From assembly GCA_012934845.2 (NCBI GenBank), contig WNNJ02000567.1:114455-178454 (forward strand): a DNA stretch of 64,000 nt, given 5' to 3'. The notes under the pieces were generated by a model. The model did not search any database, was not told the DNA's origin, and saw only the letters and a list, made by a program, of their open reading frames with translations. Numbering within the stretch: position 1 is the stretch's first letter; every line of letters begins with the position of its first letter. A program made the translations under genes and the position numbers. Shown here one piece after another: positions 50,902-63,637 of the stretch. This DNA is from Pomphorhynchus laevis (lineage: Eukaryota > Acanthocephala > Palaeacanthocephala > Echinorhynchida > Pomphorhynchidae).

Positions 50902-51921
50902 GTAAGTAACTATGCAATTACAATTTATTATAACAGCAATTGTAACACGTCATTTAAAAACTATTTACAAATCTATTTACGAGTTACAGAAATCAAGACT
51001 TATTAACCTTAATCTTTCGGCATATGCAACTGCTCGTTTCTAATTCGAATTCTTTCTTAACTTTGATCATTTCCCATATTTGTCTGACTCATTATCTGAA
51101 GCTCTGAATTGTACAGCAGTAATTTAAATAAAAATGTATTAATAAATCATATTTATTAATGTGAATAAATTCATAATTGCTAATAAAGAAATCGATTCAC
51201 ACATTTATTTTTTATAATTGAACAAATAGTTATATCTAGAACACAAAATTCTTAATACGACTCAATGTTCATCAAATATTTTATGCTTGATTATACAGTC
51301 TAGTAACCCCTATATAGTGAAGATGGTTTACTAAACGTATCTTGTAGAGATCTTTATTATATGCTTGACTATACAGCTGCTTTACCGTGTGATATTCACA
51401 CATCTAGTTAACTAATCGTATTTTATTGATATCTAAACATATCTTATTTCTTTACCGGTCAATATCCAAGTTGTATTCTTTAAAGTACCATCTTAAAGAA
51501 GATGGTATTTAATTTAAATTTTTAAATTTTAAATTAACATTTGTTCTTTTGATACACATACAAAAGTTTCGAATCTACTAAATGTGATGAAGCAGACCAT
51601 CGGCAAATTTTTATTTTTAAAGGTTATTGAAATAACTTTGACTGTAATTAAAATAACTTTAACTTTAAATTATATGAATGTTTTTTATTTATAAAAAACT
51701 TTGAATTTATGAATATAAATTGTATTCATAGTAATACGTTTGTACCATAAAAATGCAAATGAATGTGTATTCGAAAATTTCGGATAATTAAAAGGTGTAT
51801 TTTAAGTGTGATTATTTTATAGCCGTATTACTATTTTAAATTATAAATTGATGTTCAAAATCCCAGTATGTCATTGCCTGCAACTGCAAATTGAAATAAT
51901 TTTATTTTTTTCCTTTTTAAG

Positions 51922-54900
51922 GGATATTGTTCATGTATGGAATGAAGAGTTTGAAGGAATCGATCATCGATCACATCACGGCCTATATAAAATTGAGTCG
52001 TGTTCACACTTGCCGTTAAATCCAGTTGGTAGAACAGGCTTGAAAGGATTGGGTATACTGAAATATTATGGTCCAAATCATTGCGTGCATCTATTAATTA
52101 CAAGGTACTATTCAAGAAAATTGATATAATTTATTATTTTAAACATCAGGGCTCGTATTGTTGAATATGTTGCAAGTGTAGGCGTGTATATGTCTGAAGA
52201 AGCGTCAATCGAAGCCCTGGCTAAAGAAAATCAACACGGAAAGCTAGTACTTGTGCATAATGTATGCATTTTATAGATTATTGCCAATTTGTTTTAATTT
52301 AATTTGCCAGAAATGTTATTTAGAAATTTTATTTCTAAAAACACATCGCTGACTATGATTGTTGGTTAATAATGCATAGGATATGGCTTCATCAAACTAT
52401 TGTTATACCCCAAAAGTAATTTACAAATGTTGCATTCATCGCTTACTGTCACACTTTCTTTATTTCATACCTCCAGAGGTATAATTTTTCAATAATTTAT
52501 GTAATTTCTGATATTATAACAATATTAATTATATATTTATGATAAATTTATTATTATAATATTAAATAATTAAATTATAAATAAATTATAAATTTAAATA
52601 ATAATTAAAATATTCTATAATTTTTGCAATTTTCTCCAGAGGTTAACGAAATATCAATAAAACATTTCCTATTTTCTTTGATCCAGCTCCAATAATTCTT
52701 TATAATTTTTCATTTGCTTTATGTTACCATTTATTATGCAATGACTAAAAATTAAATAGTTTTAATTATTTAATAAAATTATAATTAATTTTGTAATTAA
52801 TTATAAAAAATAAAATAATTTAATCAAATCATAATTAATTGAATAAAATATTAATTATTTCGCTTTGAAGAAAAAATTAAATAGTTTCAATTTTAAATTA
52901 AAGCATATGATCTTTTAAAGTGAATTTATTTTCTCTCTTAAGTATTCAGAATCTCGAAAATAGTTTCAAAAATTAACTATTTTTGACTATTCAATTTTAT
53001 TGATTTATGTAAAATATTATTTATAATAAATTATAAATAATAAATAATATTATAAATATTATAATATTATAATAATTCAACACGTGAATTACGTGCTCTT
53101 TATTCATTATGTTCATTATTTGTGTTATTTGATTATTATTTCTGTTTAAGACTTTACTTGAAGTTGATGAATCGCCAATAAACGGTTGTCTTCGATTGAT
53201 CAATCAATTATGCCTATCATCTTCGAGTGGAAGCAAAGAACAAGCAATCATAGAAATAAAACAATGGATTCTTAAAGATTCAGTTACTGTAAGATTATCT
53301 TCTTTCCATTCAAAATAATATTAATAGCGTAGAAGTTAAAACTCAAATTTGTATTCTCCTAAATCTTAATTTTGAATAGACGAATGAAAATTCTTACTTT
53401 ATTCAACTACGGGGAGAAATAAAAAAAATTAAATAATTACAAGTAAGATCAAATCAAGAGGATAACAAAAGTTTGTCGATATATTAAAAATATATGCAAT
53501 TGAATAATGCGCCAGATCTTTGCAGTTTTTTACGCAATGGACAAACACAATTTTCTTGTATAATGTTAATAAATATTTTAAAATTAAATTCTATTAATTA
53601 ATATAAACCTGAGTTTCCCCAATCATATGCTTAGAGGTTTTTCCCGATGACTTATAATCCTTATTCTGATTCATCTTCTGGTTTTATTAGTTAATTCCTA
53701 AAAGTTGTTTTTATTTTAAATTTCAGTTTGAATTTTAACTTGATATTAATATAAATTGTATAACATCTTATATAACAATTATCAATTATTTATAATTTTT
53801 TAATCATTTATTATTTATTTAGAATTATTTTGTATTTATTAATAATATAAAATACGTAGACTCAGTTAGCAGATTATAATTAATAATTAAATATAATTAA
53901 TCGTATTTTATAATTTAATCATTTGTCTCATTGCAGTTTTTACTCAGCGAAACATAAATGAAAATCTATTAAAAATTGCAAAGTGTGATTGCCTATTTAT
54001 TCCCTATTCTACTAGAACTAAAGAAACTAAATTTAAATTCAATTTTTTCATTAAATTGAAATTCGTTAGCGATTCCAAAATTTTCAATTGTTTTATTCGA
54101 GGCAATTGATAATTTATAAAATCTTTATAAATTATAAAACCATCATAACATATAAAACTTTTATAAATACCTTGTAGCTCATATGTATGTAATCCAGTCA
54201 ACATTCGATATATTAAAATCACCAAGAATCAATATAGGAGTTATTTTTTTAAATGAAGAAGGATTTAAAGCTTTATTGTTCTTTAATAATCCCAACCAAA
54301 GGTTACTCATTACACATGAATATTATACCAGTATACTTGAATATCATACAAGTATATCATAGGCCAAGAATAAATTCTAAAGAGTAAATGAGGTTAGCAA
54401 AGTGACATAAAAATATGGAAGGTAAATAATCAGGTTCAATGCGTATTTTCCAAAGCTAATAGAAAAAAACGTTTCGTACGTTTTATTAGCAAACGTTTTG
54501 AAAATGCATGAGCTGAATACAGTTAGAAAATCTATATTTTTAATTAAGAAACTTTTAAAAAAGATATTTTGACATGAAGAAATACTTTTTATTATTAGAA
54601 ATATAATTAACCGAAGAAATATTAATTAGAAATATAATTAATGATTTTATATATTTTGATAATAATTTAATAATTTGATAATTTTGATATTATCATTTAA
54701 TATAATTTTTTATAATTTAATCATTAAATATAATTTATCGTTTTTTATAATTTAATCATTTGTCTCATTGCAGTTTTTGCTCAGCGAAGCATAAATGAAA
54801 ATCTATTAAAAATTGCAAAGTGTGATTCCCTATTTATTCCCTATTCTACCAGAACTAAAGAAATTAGAAATATGAATTTTCCTTGATCGATCGTCTCTAC

Positions 54901-56892
54901 TCTTTCGCGATATTTGTGTCTTTACAGTTCTCGTGATTCTGATCAAAAATACTAGCACTGTTCAATTTCGACAATGCATCATTAGCAATAGGCACAAACA
55001 AGAGCTAGTGTTGAGCTTGTCCGATGAAGACAGCAGAAAAATTCAAAATTGTTTGACTGTTGGCAATTAACAATTTATAAAACCTTTTTAGTAATTTTTT
55101 GTAACTAATGATGAAAGTGTGTGCTCGTGATTTTGTCAAATATAAAATAAATAATGTAATGTGCGTTTATTTGATTATGAGCAATGCAAAATACAAAATA
55201 TAAGCTTAGCTAAATGCTAAGTCCATGAACGCTAAAATAGCGTTCATGGACTGTTAATTAAAAATATAGTATTTTGCAGCTTTTGATTAGATTAACGATA
55301 TTAACGATATAAGAGATGTAATCATTATTTAATAATATTATAAAATTTTCATAAAGAGGACTGATTACGACTGATTTTAATAGTAGTTCAAATATATTAG
55401 TTAACGATTATTTTAAATCATATAAATTTGTTTTGGTGTGATCTACCGTGCCAAATGCTTTAGCTAAGTCAATAAATATAGCATCACTATAAAAACATTA
55501 ATCCAAGGACTTGAGCCAGCTGTTACAAGCGATCAAAAGGTTCGTAGATGTTGATTTGTGTGAGCTAAAACCATGCTGAGATGTGTGTAAGGATAAGTTT
55601 CTAGTTACATGAGCTTTCATATGTCGTAAAATCAAACGTTCGAGAACCTTTCAGCAAATGAATGTTAAGATGATCGGTATGTAATTGCTTACGTTCGTAA
55701 TAAGACGAACGATATAATATTGTTTACGTTCGTTTAGATTTGTTTTGTGTTTTATCCCTTGTATGTTGTGGCTTATTTAAGTTTAGTTTATAAATTGTTT
55801 CAATTATTTTTCTTTATAACGATACCTTTTATTATTTTTGATAAAAATCAATAAATTAAATGCGTATGTTTAAGTTTATAAGGTAAGTTCTTACATTTAA
55901 GTTTACATTTTTGTATCTATATGCACTATTCTCCTTAATAAAAAATAGATTTATTTCTACTTGGCAAATACGTGCTGAAGCTTTTCCCAGCACCTAAATG
56001 CAGTGTGTATATAATAGTGTGTTTACAGCACACTATTTCATATGTCAGCACACTCTGAAATATCTATAAAATTAGAGAATACTAAGTTTATAACACTAGA
56101 TCCCGACTTGGCTAAGTGAGGCAAACAAATATTACAGGTTGGAGTATAAGGGGATCATGATTATACGTTCAGAGTTGCATATGCAACTGCTGTTTTGTTT
56201 AGTAGGCGGATGAAGCAAGAACTTGAATAGTTCAAAGTACTCAATAACGCTTAACTTTGAAGAAATAGGTTCTGCATAGCGGGCATTAAAGTCCTTGTAT
56301 ATTAGAATATTCTTCTCGCTATCAAGTAGCAGTACGATGAGAGAGAACTCATATTTGATATCGGATGCACTAAGACTTGGATTGGAGTAACATGCTACTA
56401 TACTTAAAAGGGATTGCAAATCATTATAACGGTTTCATATCGGGAGAAGAACTGAAATTGTTGCATAGCTTAATTAGTAATCTACTAATCGAGTGGCGAT
56501 GTTTATAATATTATATATTAATATTATAATGTAATTATATTAATATATATTTTATATTAAATATTTATCATATGTTTTATAACAGATATATTCTGGGTAT
56601 GTTGATGATTGTCGGAACACGGACAATGCTTGGATAGAAACATATTTTATTCATTTACATGCTACATGTTCCCGATATACCGATTTGTTAAATAAAGAAG
56701 GTAAGCGTTCACCGTTTTGATACTAATAATGCAATTGTCTTTTTAGTCGATTTTGAAGCATCTATGTTGAGTTGGATAGACTTAAAGCATACGCGTGATT
56801 CGCTCAACGATAACGGAGTAGTTTATTCAATTAGCGATAGCAAATTTTTATTAGACAAGATCAGTGAATCAATTGATAAATTGCCAAAATAA
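51922..56892 (+). CDS. NUDT9-like (ADP-ribose pyrophosphatase-type) domain gene, five exons, Nudix box degenerate
   Basis: Exons with in-phase GT-AG boundaries: 51922-52104, 52150-52261, 53151-53288, 56586-56700, 56747-56892. Exon 1 has HGLYKIE, LPLNPVGRTGLKGLGIL and YYGPNHCVHLLITR, matching NUDT9's N-P-x-G-R-T-G-L-x-G-R-G ... G-P-N-H-x-x-D-P-I-x-T-R. Exon 4 has YSGYVDDCRNTDNAWIET, the strongest family signature (G-Y-x-D-D-P-R-N-T-D-N-A-W-x-E-T). Exon 5 has WIDL and ends LPK. NUDT9 hydrolyses ADP-ribose to AMP and ribose-5-phosphate. Where the Nudix box R-E-x-x-E-E should be, exon 3 reads VDESPINGCLRLINQLC, and the D of G-P-N-H-x-x-D-P is lost, so catalysis looks impaired, as in the TRPM2 NUDT9-H domain; the NAWIET wording also resembles TRPM2. 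AATAAA overlaps the stop at 56892. The 5' end is not identified. Introns are 45, 889, 3297 and 46 bp. Confidence 0.75.
52262..53150 (+). other. Intron 2 of the NUDT9-like gene
   Basis: 889 bp, AT-rich, GT donor at 52262 and TTTCTGTTTAAG acceptor. Near 52635-52700 it carries GGTTAACGAAATATC and TTCTTTGATCCAGCTCCAAT, a solo relative of the foldback arm at 63501-63637. Confidence 0.6.
53940..54250 (-). pseudogene. Endonuclease remnant of a non-LTR retrotransposon
   Basis: The minus strand near 54185-54245 reads PILILGDFNISNVDWITY, the G-D-F-N-x-x-x-V-D-W box of CR1/jockey-type endonucleases (compare VLILGDLNMPSVDWNS in the element at 44 kb). Flanking frames are full of stops. Confidence 0.6.
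55437..55690 (-). pseudogene. RT remnant of a CR1/jockey-like element
   Basis: Minus-strand pieces FSSHKSTSTNLLIACNSWLK (after shift) and SDAIFIDLAKAFGTVDHT match the G-F-R-x-x-x-S-T-x-x-x-L-L and F-x-D-F-S-K-A-F-D-x-V-D-H boxes of RT, at the correct distance, with Gly replacing the box's Asp. It resembles the intact domain at 41854-43149. Confidence 0.65.
56132..56419 (-). pseudogene. Endonuclease remnant ending in a satellite-like segment
   Basis: An open minus frame reads LLLDSEKNILIYKDFNARYA, matching the V-x-G-D-F-N-A-R endonuclease box with K-D for G-D. Its last 25 bp on the DNA (TTACAGGTTGGAGTATAAGG at 56136-56155) are identical to part of the 122-bp satellite unit that starts 1.5 kb downstream. 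Confidence 0.55.
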
Positions 56893-57674
56893 AAACATAT
56901 TCTTTGTGTTCGTATTTAAATTTTTAGATTTTTATTTGACTCTTTTTTATAAAGTAACTTGGAATGCGTGTTATCGATACCAACCCTTACTGTGCTATTC
57001 TTAAAAATTTAATTTTATTTGTCGCAAATCGTATATATTTCAAGAAGAGTTTCAAACTATTGATATATTGACCAAAACATCAAAGATACACGTTTATAAC
57101 AATCTAAAATTAATACGCACTGCATCGAGGAAGTAAAAAATTTGAGAATATTTAAAGGTTATGATTGCAAGATGGACATTTTATATGTGTTTTACATGCA
57201 GATAATAGAAACGTTAAAAACATATCGATACGTTTATAACTTAGAAAATCAGTGAACTGGAAGAAATGAAAACCAAACTTTATGTTAAGTCGAAATCATT
57301 GTTACTTATTAGTATTTCAATTTTATGAGTGTTAAGTATATCAAATAATACTTCCTACATGTCATTAAATCTTTGAGTTCATATACCTTCTATATTTGGT
57401 CGTGAAATAAACAAAAAACAAATCAAAATGAATTTGATAGTTAAAATACTTTGGTGACGGAATTGATATAGTGGCTTTTGGAAACAGCTCTTAGAGTATC
57501 GTAAATATTGAAAGATAAAAGATTAAAAAGTAAAAATGCAACTTTCATTTAAGAATTAGGAAATAATTAGAAATTATTTCTTGATTCTTTAAACGATACT
57601 TAGCGGGTCGTTTAAAGCTAGTAAATCGACAAAAAAGACTTGATACATATACAGTATTATGATTAATATGAGAT
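56893..57674. other. Spacer between the NUDT9-like gene and the satellite
   Basis: AT-rich, no gene seen. Confidence 0.45.
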
Positions 57675-60600
57675 TACAAAGTTGAATCTGTGAATTTCAA
57701 GATTTTGAGAACCACACATTTTACAGGTTGGAGTATAAGGTGATAAGAATTGCACGGTTTGTAAATGGTTGAGTCTGTGAAGAGATGGTTGAATATACAA
57801 AGTAGAATCTGTGAATTTCAAGATTTTGAGAACCACAAGATTATACAGGTTGGGGTATAAGGTGATAAGAATTGCACGGTTTGTAAATGGTTGAATCTGT
57901 TAAGTGGTGGTTGAATCTACAAAGTTGAATCTGTGAATTTCAAGATTTTGAGAACCACAACATTTTACAGGTTGGAGTATAAGGTGATAAGAATTGCACG
58001 GTTTGTAAATGGTTGAATCTGTGAAGTGATGGTTGAATCTATAAAGTAGAATCTGTGAATTTCAAGATTTTAAGAACCACAAGATTTTACAGGTTGGGGT
58101 ATAAGGTGATAAGAATTGCACGGTTTGTAAATGGTTGAATCTGTTAAGTGGTGGTTGAATCTACAAAGTTGAATCTGTGAATTTCAAGATTTTGAGAACC
58201 ACAACATTTTACAGGTTGGAGTATAAGGTGATAAGAATTGCACGGTTTGTAAATGGTTGAATCTGTGAAGTGATGGTTGAATCTATAAAGTAGAATCTGT
58301 GAATTTCAAGATTTTAAGAACCACAAGATTTTACAGGTTGGGGTATAAGGTGATAAGAATTGCACGGTTTGTAAATGGTTGAATCTGTTAAGTGATGGTT
58401 GAATCTACAAAGTTGAATCTGTGAATTTCAAGATTTTGAGCACCACAACATTTTACAGGTTGGAATATAAGGTGATAAGAATTGCACGGTTTGTAAATGG
58501 TTGAATCTGTGAAGTGATGGTTGAATCTACAAAGTAGAATCTGTGAATTTCAAGATTTTGAGAACCACAACATTTTACAGGTTGGAGTATAAGGTGATAA
58601 GAATTGCACGGTTTGTAAATGGTTGAATCTGTTAAGTGATGGTTGAATCTACAAAGTTGAATCTGTGAATTTCAAGATTTTGAGCACCACAACATTTTAC
58701 AGGTTGGAATATAAGGTGATAAGAATTGCACGGTTTGTAAATGGTTGAATCTGTGAAGTGATGGTTGAATCTATAAAGTAGAATCTGTGAATTTCAAGAT
58801 TTTAAGAACCACAAGATTTTACAGGTTGGGGTATAAGGTGATAAGAATTGCACGGTTTGTAAATGGTTGAATCTGTTAAGTGATGGTTGAATCTACAAAG
58901 TTGAATCTGTGAATTTCAAGATTTTGAGCACCACAACATTTTACAGGTTGGAATATAAGGTGATAAGAATTGCACGGTTTGTAAATGGTTGAATCTGTGA
59001 AGTGATGGTTGAATCTACAAAGTTGAATCTGTGAATTTCAAGATTTTGAGAACCTCAAGATTTTACAGGTTGGAATATAAGGTGATAAGAATTGCACGGT
59101 TTGTAAATGGTTGAATCTGTGAAGTGATGGTTGAATCTACAAAGTTGAATCTGTGAATTTCAAGATTTTGAGAACCTCAAGATTTTACAGGTTGGGGTAT
59201 AAGGTGATAATAATTTCGGGTTTGTAAATGGTTGAATCTGTGAAGTGATGGTTGAATCTACAAAGTTGAATCTGTGAATCCCAAGATTTTAAGAACCACA
59301 AGATTTTACAGGTTGGAATATAAAGTGATAATAATTGCACGGTTTGTAAATGGTTGAATCTGTGAAGTGATTGTTGAATCTACAAAGTTGAATATGTGAA
59401 TTTCCAGATTTTGAGAACCACAACATTTTACAGGTTTGGAGTATAAGGTGATAAGAATTGCACGGTTTGTAAATGGTTGAATCTGTGAAGTGATGGTTGA
59501 ATCTACAATGTAGAATCTGTGAATTTTAAGATTTTGAGAACCACAAGATTTTACAGGTTGGGGTATAAGGTGATAAGAATTGCACGGTTTGTAAATGGTT
59601 GAATCTGTGAAGTGATGGTTGAATCTACAAAGTAGAATCTGTGAATTTCAAGATTTTGAGAACCACAAGATTTTACAGGTTGGGGTATAAGGTGATAAGA
59701 ATTGCACGGTTTATAAATGGTTGAATCTGTGAAGTGATGGTTAAATCTACAAAGCTGAATATGTGAATTTCCAGATTTTGAGCACCACAACATTTTACAG
59801 GTTTGGAGTATAAGTTGATAAGAATTGCACGGTTTGTAAATGGTTGAGTCTGTGAAGTGATGGTTGAATCTACAAAGTTGAATCTGTGAATTTTAAGATT
59901 TTGAGAACCACAACATTTTACAGGTTGGAGTATAAGGTGATAAGAATTGCACGGTTTGTAAATGGTTGAATCTGTGAAGTGATGGTTGAATCTACAAAGT
60001 TGAATCTGTGAATTTCCAGATTTTGAGAACCACAACATTTTACAGGTTGGAGTATAAGCTGATAAGAATTGCACGGTTTGTAAATGGTTGAATCTGTGAA
60101 GTGATTGTTGAATCTACAAAGTTGAATATGTGAATTTCCATATTTTGAGAAGCACAACATTTTACAGGTTTCGAGTATAAGGTGATAAGAATTGCACGGT
60201 TTGAAAATGGTTGAATCTGTGAAGTGATTGTTGAATCTACAAAGTTGAATATGTGAATTTCAAGATTTTGAGAACCACAAGATTTTATAGGTTGGAGTAT
60301 AAGGTGATAAGAATTGCACGGTTTGTAAATGGTTGAGTCTGTGAAGAGATGGTTGAATATACAAAGTAGAATCTGTGAATTTCAAGATTTTGAGAACCAC
60401 AAGATTTTATAGGTTGGGGTATAAGGTGATAAGAATTGCACGGTTTGTAAATGGTTGAATCTGGAAGAGATAGTTGAATCTACAATATAAGGTGATAAGA
60501 ATTGCACGGTTTGTAAATGGTTGAATCTTGAAGAGATAGTTGAATCTACAAAGTAGAATCTGTGAATTTCAAGATTTTGAGAACCACAAGATTTTACAGG

Positions 60601-61126
60601 TTGGGGTATAAGGTGATAAGAATTGCACGGTTTGTAAATGGTTGAATCTGGAAGAGATAGTTGAATCTACAAAGTTGAATCTGTGAATTTCAAGATTTTG
60701 AGAACCACAAGATTTTACAGGTTGGGGTATAAGGTGATAAGAATTGCACGGTTTGTAAATGGTTGAATCTGTTAAGTGGTGGTTGAATCTACAAAGTTGA
60801 ATCTGTGAATTTCAAGATTTTGAGAACCACAACATTTTACAGGTTGGAGTATAAGATGATAAGAATTGCATGGTTTGTAAATGGTTGAATCTGTGAAGTG
60901 ATGGTTGAATCTACAAAGTTGAATCTGTGAATTTCAAGATTTTGAGAACCACAACATTTTACAGGTTGGAGTATAAGATGATAAGAATTGCATGGTTTGT
61001 AAATGGTTGAATCTGTGAAGTGATGGTTGAATCTACAAAGTTGAATCTGTGAATTTCAAGATTTTGAGAACCACGAGATTTTACAGGTTGGAATATAAGG
61101 CGATAAGAATTGCACGGTTTGTAAAT
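57675..61126. repeat. Satellite array, 122-bp unit, about 28 copies, with two-unit higher-order pattern
   Basis: TGCACGGTTTGTAAATGGTT recurs every 122 bp from 57751 to about 61110 (checked at 57751, 57873 and 57995). The unit also has GAATTTCAAGATTTTGAGAA and TTTTACAGGTTGGAGTATAA. From about 57830 to 58900 two unit types alternate: one with GGGGTATAAGG, TGTTAAGTG and AAAGTTGAATC, the other with GGAGTATAAGG or GGAATATAAGG, TGTGAAGTG and AAAGTAGAATC, giving a 244-bp period. Later copies are less regular, with a shortened unit near 60462-60540. Long open minus frames here only reflect lack of stops in the unit; 122 is not a multiple of 3. Confidence 0.95.
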
Positions 61127-63308
61127 CCTCAAAATATTTTTTAAGAAAGATTTTCAAAGAAATTTGAACGTGGCATATGTATATGTTTGTAAAGATAAAA
61201 CCTACTATAGAATAAAAACTCAAATTAATAAAATTAGATTTTTTTTAAGTTGCTACATGACAAATGTGTTCTCTAATAAATAATTTAATTATTTGTTTGA
61301 AACAACTGTTTTATAGGCATTCATATCTGCACACTCTTCGAAATTAATAAATTTATGATTTCTGATCTTGCAACTGGAATGACATATTCTTTAATAACGT
61401 GCATTGTTTGCTACTTTATATGAATGAAATACAGTCTGGAGTTACATGAGTCTGAAACAGCGTTTGCATGAACATTCATATAAATATATAGATTATAATA
61501 ATTCATTATATATGTATATATACAGTTTACGCGAAATTGCATTAGTTTTTTTTATCACTTGGGCTTTGTAAATCAATTATCGCTTCGATCGTGTTATTTA
61601 ATAAATTAATTCTTTGAAATAACTATAATTTTAAAATTTAAAGAATAGCTTTACCTTTACAAATAATGATGATAAATACGTCGAACTATATTAATATAAA
61701 ATTAATTTATAAAATTTTTATATAATTCGTAATTGCAAATATCTTAATACTATTCGAAAAAGCTACAATTTCTAATATAATTTTTCATTATACATTGATA
61801 TATATTAATATATCAATGTATATATTGATATTTAGCAAATCAGATAGGATTCATTATATTTGGTGTATTTTCTTGTAGTCTGAATTTTTAGCTGATAGCT
61901 TTCATTTTCATTAAACTATATGGGATGACAGGCTTTGCCAACTAAACAAAATTTTTCGGGGTTCGTTTTTGCCGGCAATTGTTACATTATTCACTTAAAG
62001 TGCTTTAAAATATCCTTGACATTTTGTAGATCTTTAAGAAAGGCGAGTTGGTAAATGTCAAATATGTTTGAAAGAATCTGTAACGACAATGCTAATGTTC
62101 AAATGATTATCAAAAAGGAGATTTATAAATATCGCTACTACTATTTTCTATAAATTTGCCATGGAATTGAATTTGATGTTTAACTGAATTTGGTTGCACA
62201 AATACGAGAGAAAGGAACTGTGCTGGTATTCGGTAATTTCATTTTTCGAGTATAATTATTTTTTATAATTTCTTCAATATAATCGCGCTTTATGAAAGTG
62301 ATCTACTGGATAATTATTCAATTAGTGTAACATTGAGTTTGCCATCGTCACTGAATTTAAATACACTATCTGTCATGCTTAGACAGTTTCTCGTGATCTA
62401 CTAAATTTATAGTTTGTTTGAATAATTTTGGAGTAGATATATAAACTTCATAGCACTGTTTTAAATCTTAAAGTTAGGAACATCATTTAAAAAATTTTCC
62501 GCTGTGATCTTTAAATGCTAAGATAACTACAATAGGAATTAACTTTTAAATGGATTATCTGTGACAAGACAGCCATTATTTAAATTTAACGCTATAACTG
62601 TTCAATTTTATAGCTTCAGCAGACATCAACACATCCTGAAAATCAGATTTTATTTAATGAACAGCAGCACCAAAAGGTATACTGTGTTGTTATATTAAAT
62701 TTGGAATAATTTTGAATTATTGATTGTGAGTAGTTATTATTTTATTATTCTTTATTTTATTATCTATTTACGAGAAACTAGTGTAATTTGAAATTATTCT
62801 AATATGTTCATATTAAGTCAAAATCTACACTCTCTGACTTATGAAATGAGTCAGAAAGTGTAATGATTTGATTGCAAACATATTCTGTAAATTTTTGTTC
62901 ATCAAATCAGACAGTTAATCTTTAATCAGAAAGTTAATTTCAATTGTATTTTTTATGACGAATAAAATCCACCTTTAAGAAATATTGATACTCGTCGCGA
63001 TGATCATTGTTACATGTCCACTATTAAAAAAACCTTGTTTAAGTGAGCAAAACAAAATTTTAAACGTATTTCAAACAACTCTATCGTTGTGATATTGTAC
63101 TTTAATTTATACATAGGAAATTCATTTCCATTAGATGTAAATTACAAATTAAATTTCTAATTTGTAATTTAATAAGTTTAATTTATTGATTATTTAATTT
63201 ATTAAATAATAAGTTAATAAGTTCGCTAAAATTTAATAATTTAATTTATTAATAAGCTAATATCTGTAACTTAAATAAATTAAACAAATCGAAAGAAGTC
63301 ACTGTAAA
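61127..63308. other. AT-rich DNA beyond the satellite
   Basis: No gene or repeat that I can support; a short inverted sequence TACACTCTCTGACT/GAGTCAGAAAGTGTA-type lies near 62826-62862. Confidence 0.4.
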
Positions 63309-63413
63309 TTTTTATTGATACAAATTTTCGATCATTACTTTGATTTGATAATAATCAAGAACACGTTCCTGGTGATAATCCAAGTAGTCATCGAAAATTT
63401 GTAACAATAAAAT
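63309..63413. repeat. Foldback element, about 105 bp
   Basis: TTTTATTGATACAAATTTTC and following bases (to 63338) are inverted at 63384-63413. The centre on the plus strand reads CUGGUGA, U, AAUCC...GUCAUC, GAAA, a decayed version of the box-hairpin-box layout of family D. Confidence 0.65.
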
Positions 63414-63500
63414 TTTACATTGATTTCTCTCTATTTGTTGTTTAATTTTAAAAAACAATGGAGTCTGCTTACTTAAATAAATGAAAGGATTATTTGAGCT

Positions 63501-63637
63501 GGATCAAAGAAAAGAGGAAAATCTTATTTGATATTTCGATTACCTCTGTTAACATATTCAGAAAATTACAGCGAAATATCAAATAAAATATCTGCGAAAT
63601 ATCAAATAAAATTTCCTCTTTTATTTTATCCAGATCC
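63501..63637. repeat. Foldback element, about 137 bp
   Basis: GGATCAAAGAAAAGAGGAAA through TTGATATTTCG (63501-63539) is inverted as CGAAATATCAAATAAAAT through TTATCCAGATCC (63590-63637), with a second inner copy of CGAAATATCAAATAAAAT. Minus-strand centre: CUGAAUA, U, GUUAAC, AGAG, GUAAU, C, GAAA. A solo arm is in the intron at 52635. Confidence 0.7.

Larger units (their letters stand above)
53289..56585 (+). other. Intron 3 of the NUDT9-like gene, filled with repeats
   Basis: 3.3 kb between exons 3 and 4. Contents: a reversed family B copy (about 53630-53880), two endonuclease remnants (53940-54250 and 56132-56419), a direct repeat of CAGTTTTT(A/G)CTCAGCGAA(A/G)C through AACTAAAGAAA (53935-54030 and 54770-54863), and an RT remnant (55437-55690), all non-LTR pieces on the minus strand. 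Confidence 0.65.

Noticed and set aside
59551-60160. Long open frames on the minus strand across the 122-bp satellite, looking like a repeat protein
   Set aside because: The unit length is not a multiple of 3 and the unit has few stops in any frame; the frames follow the array and have no start or end signals.
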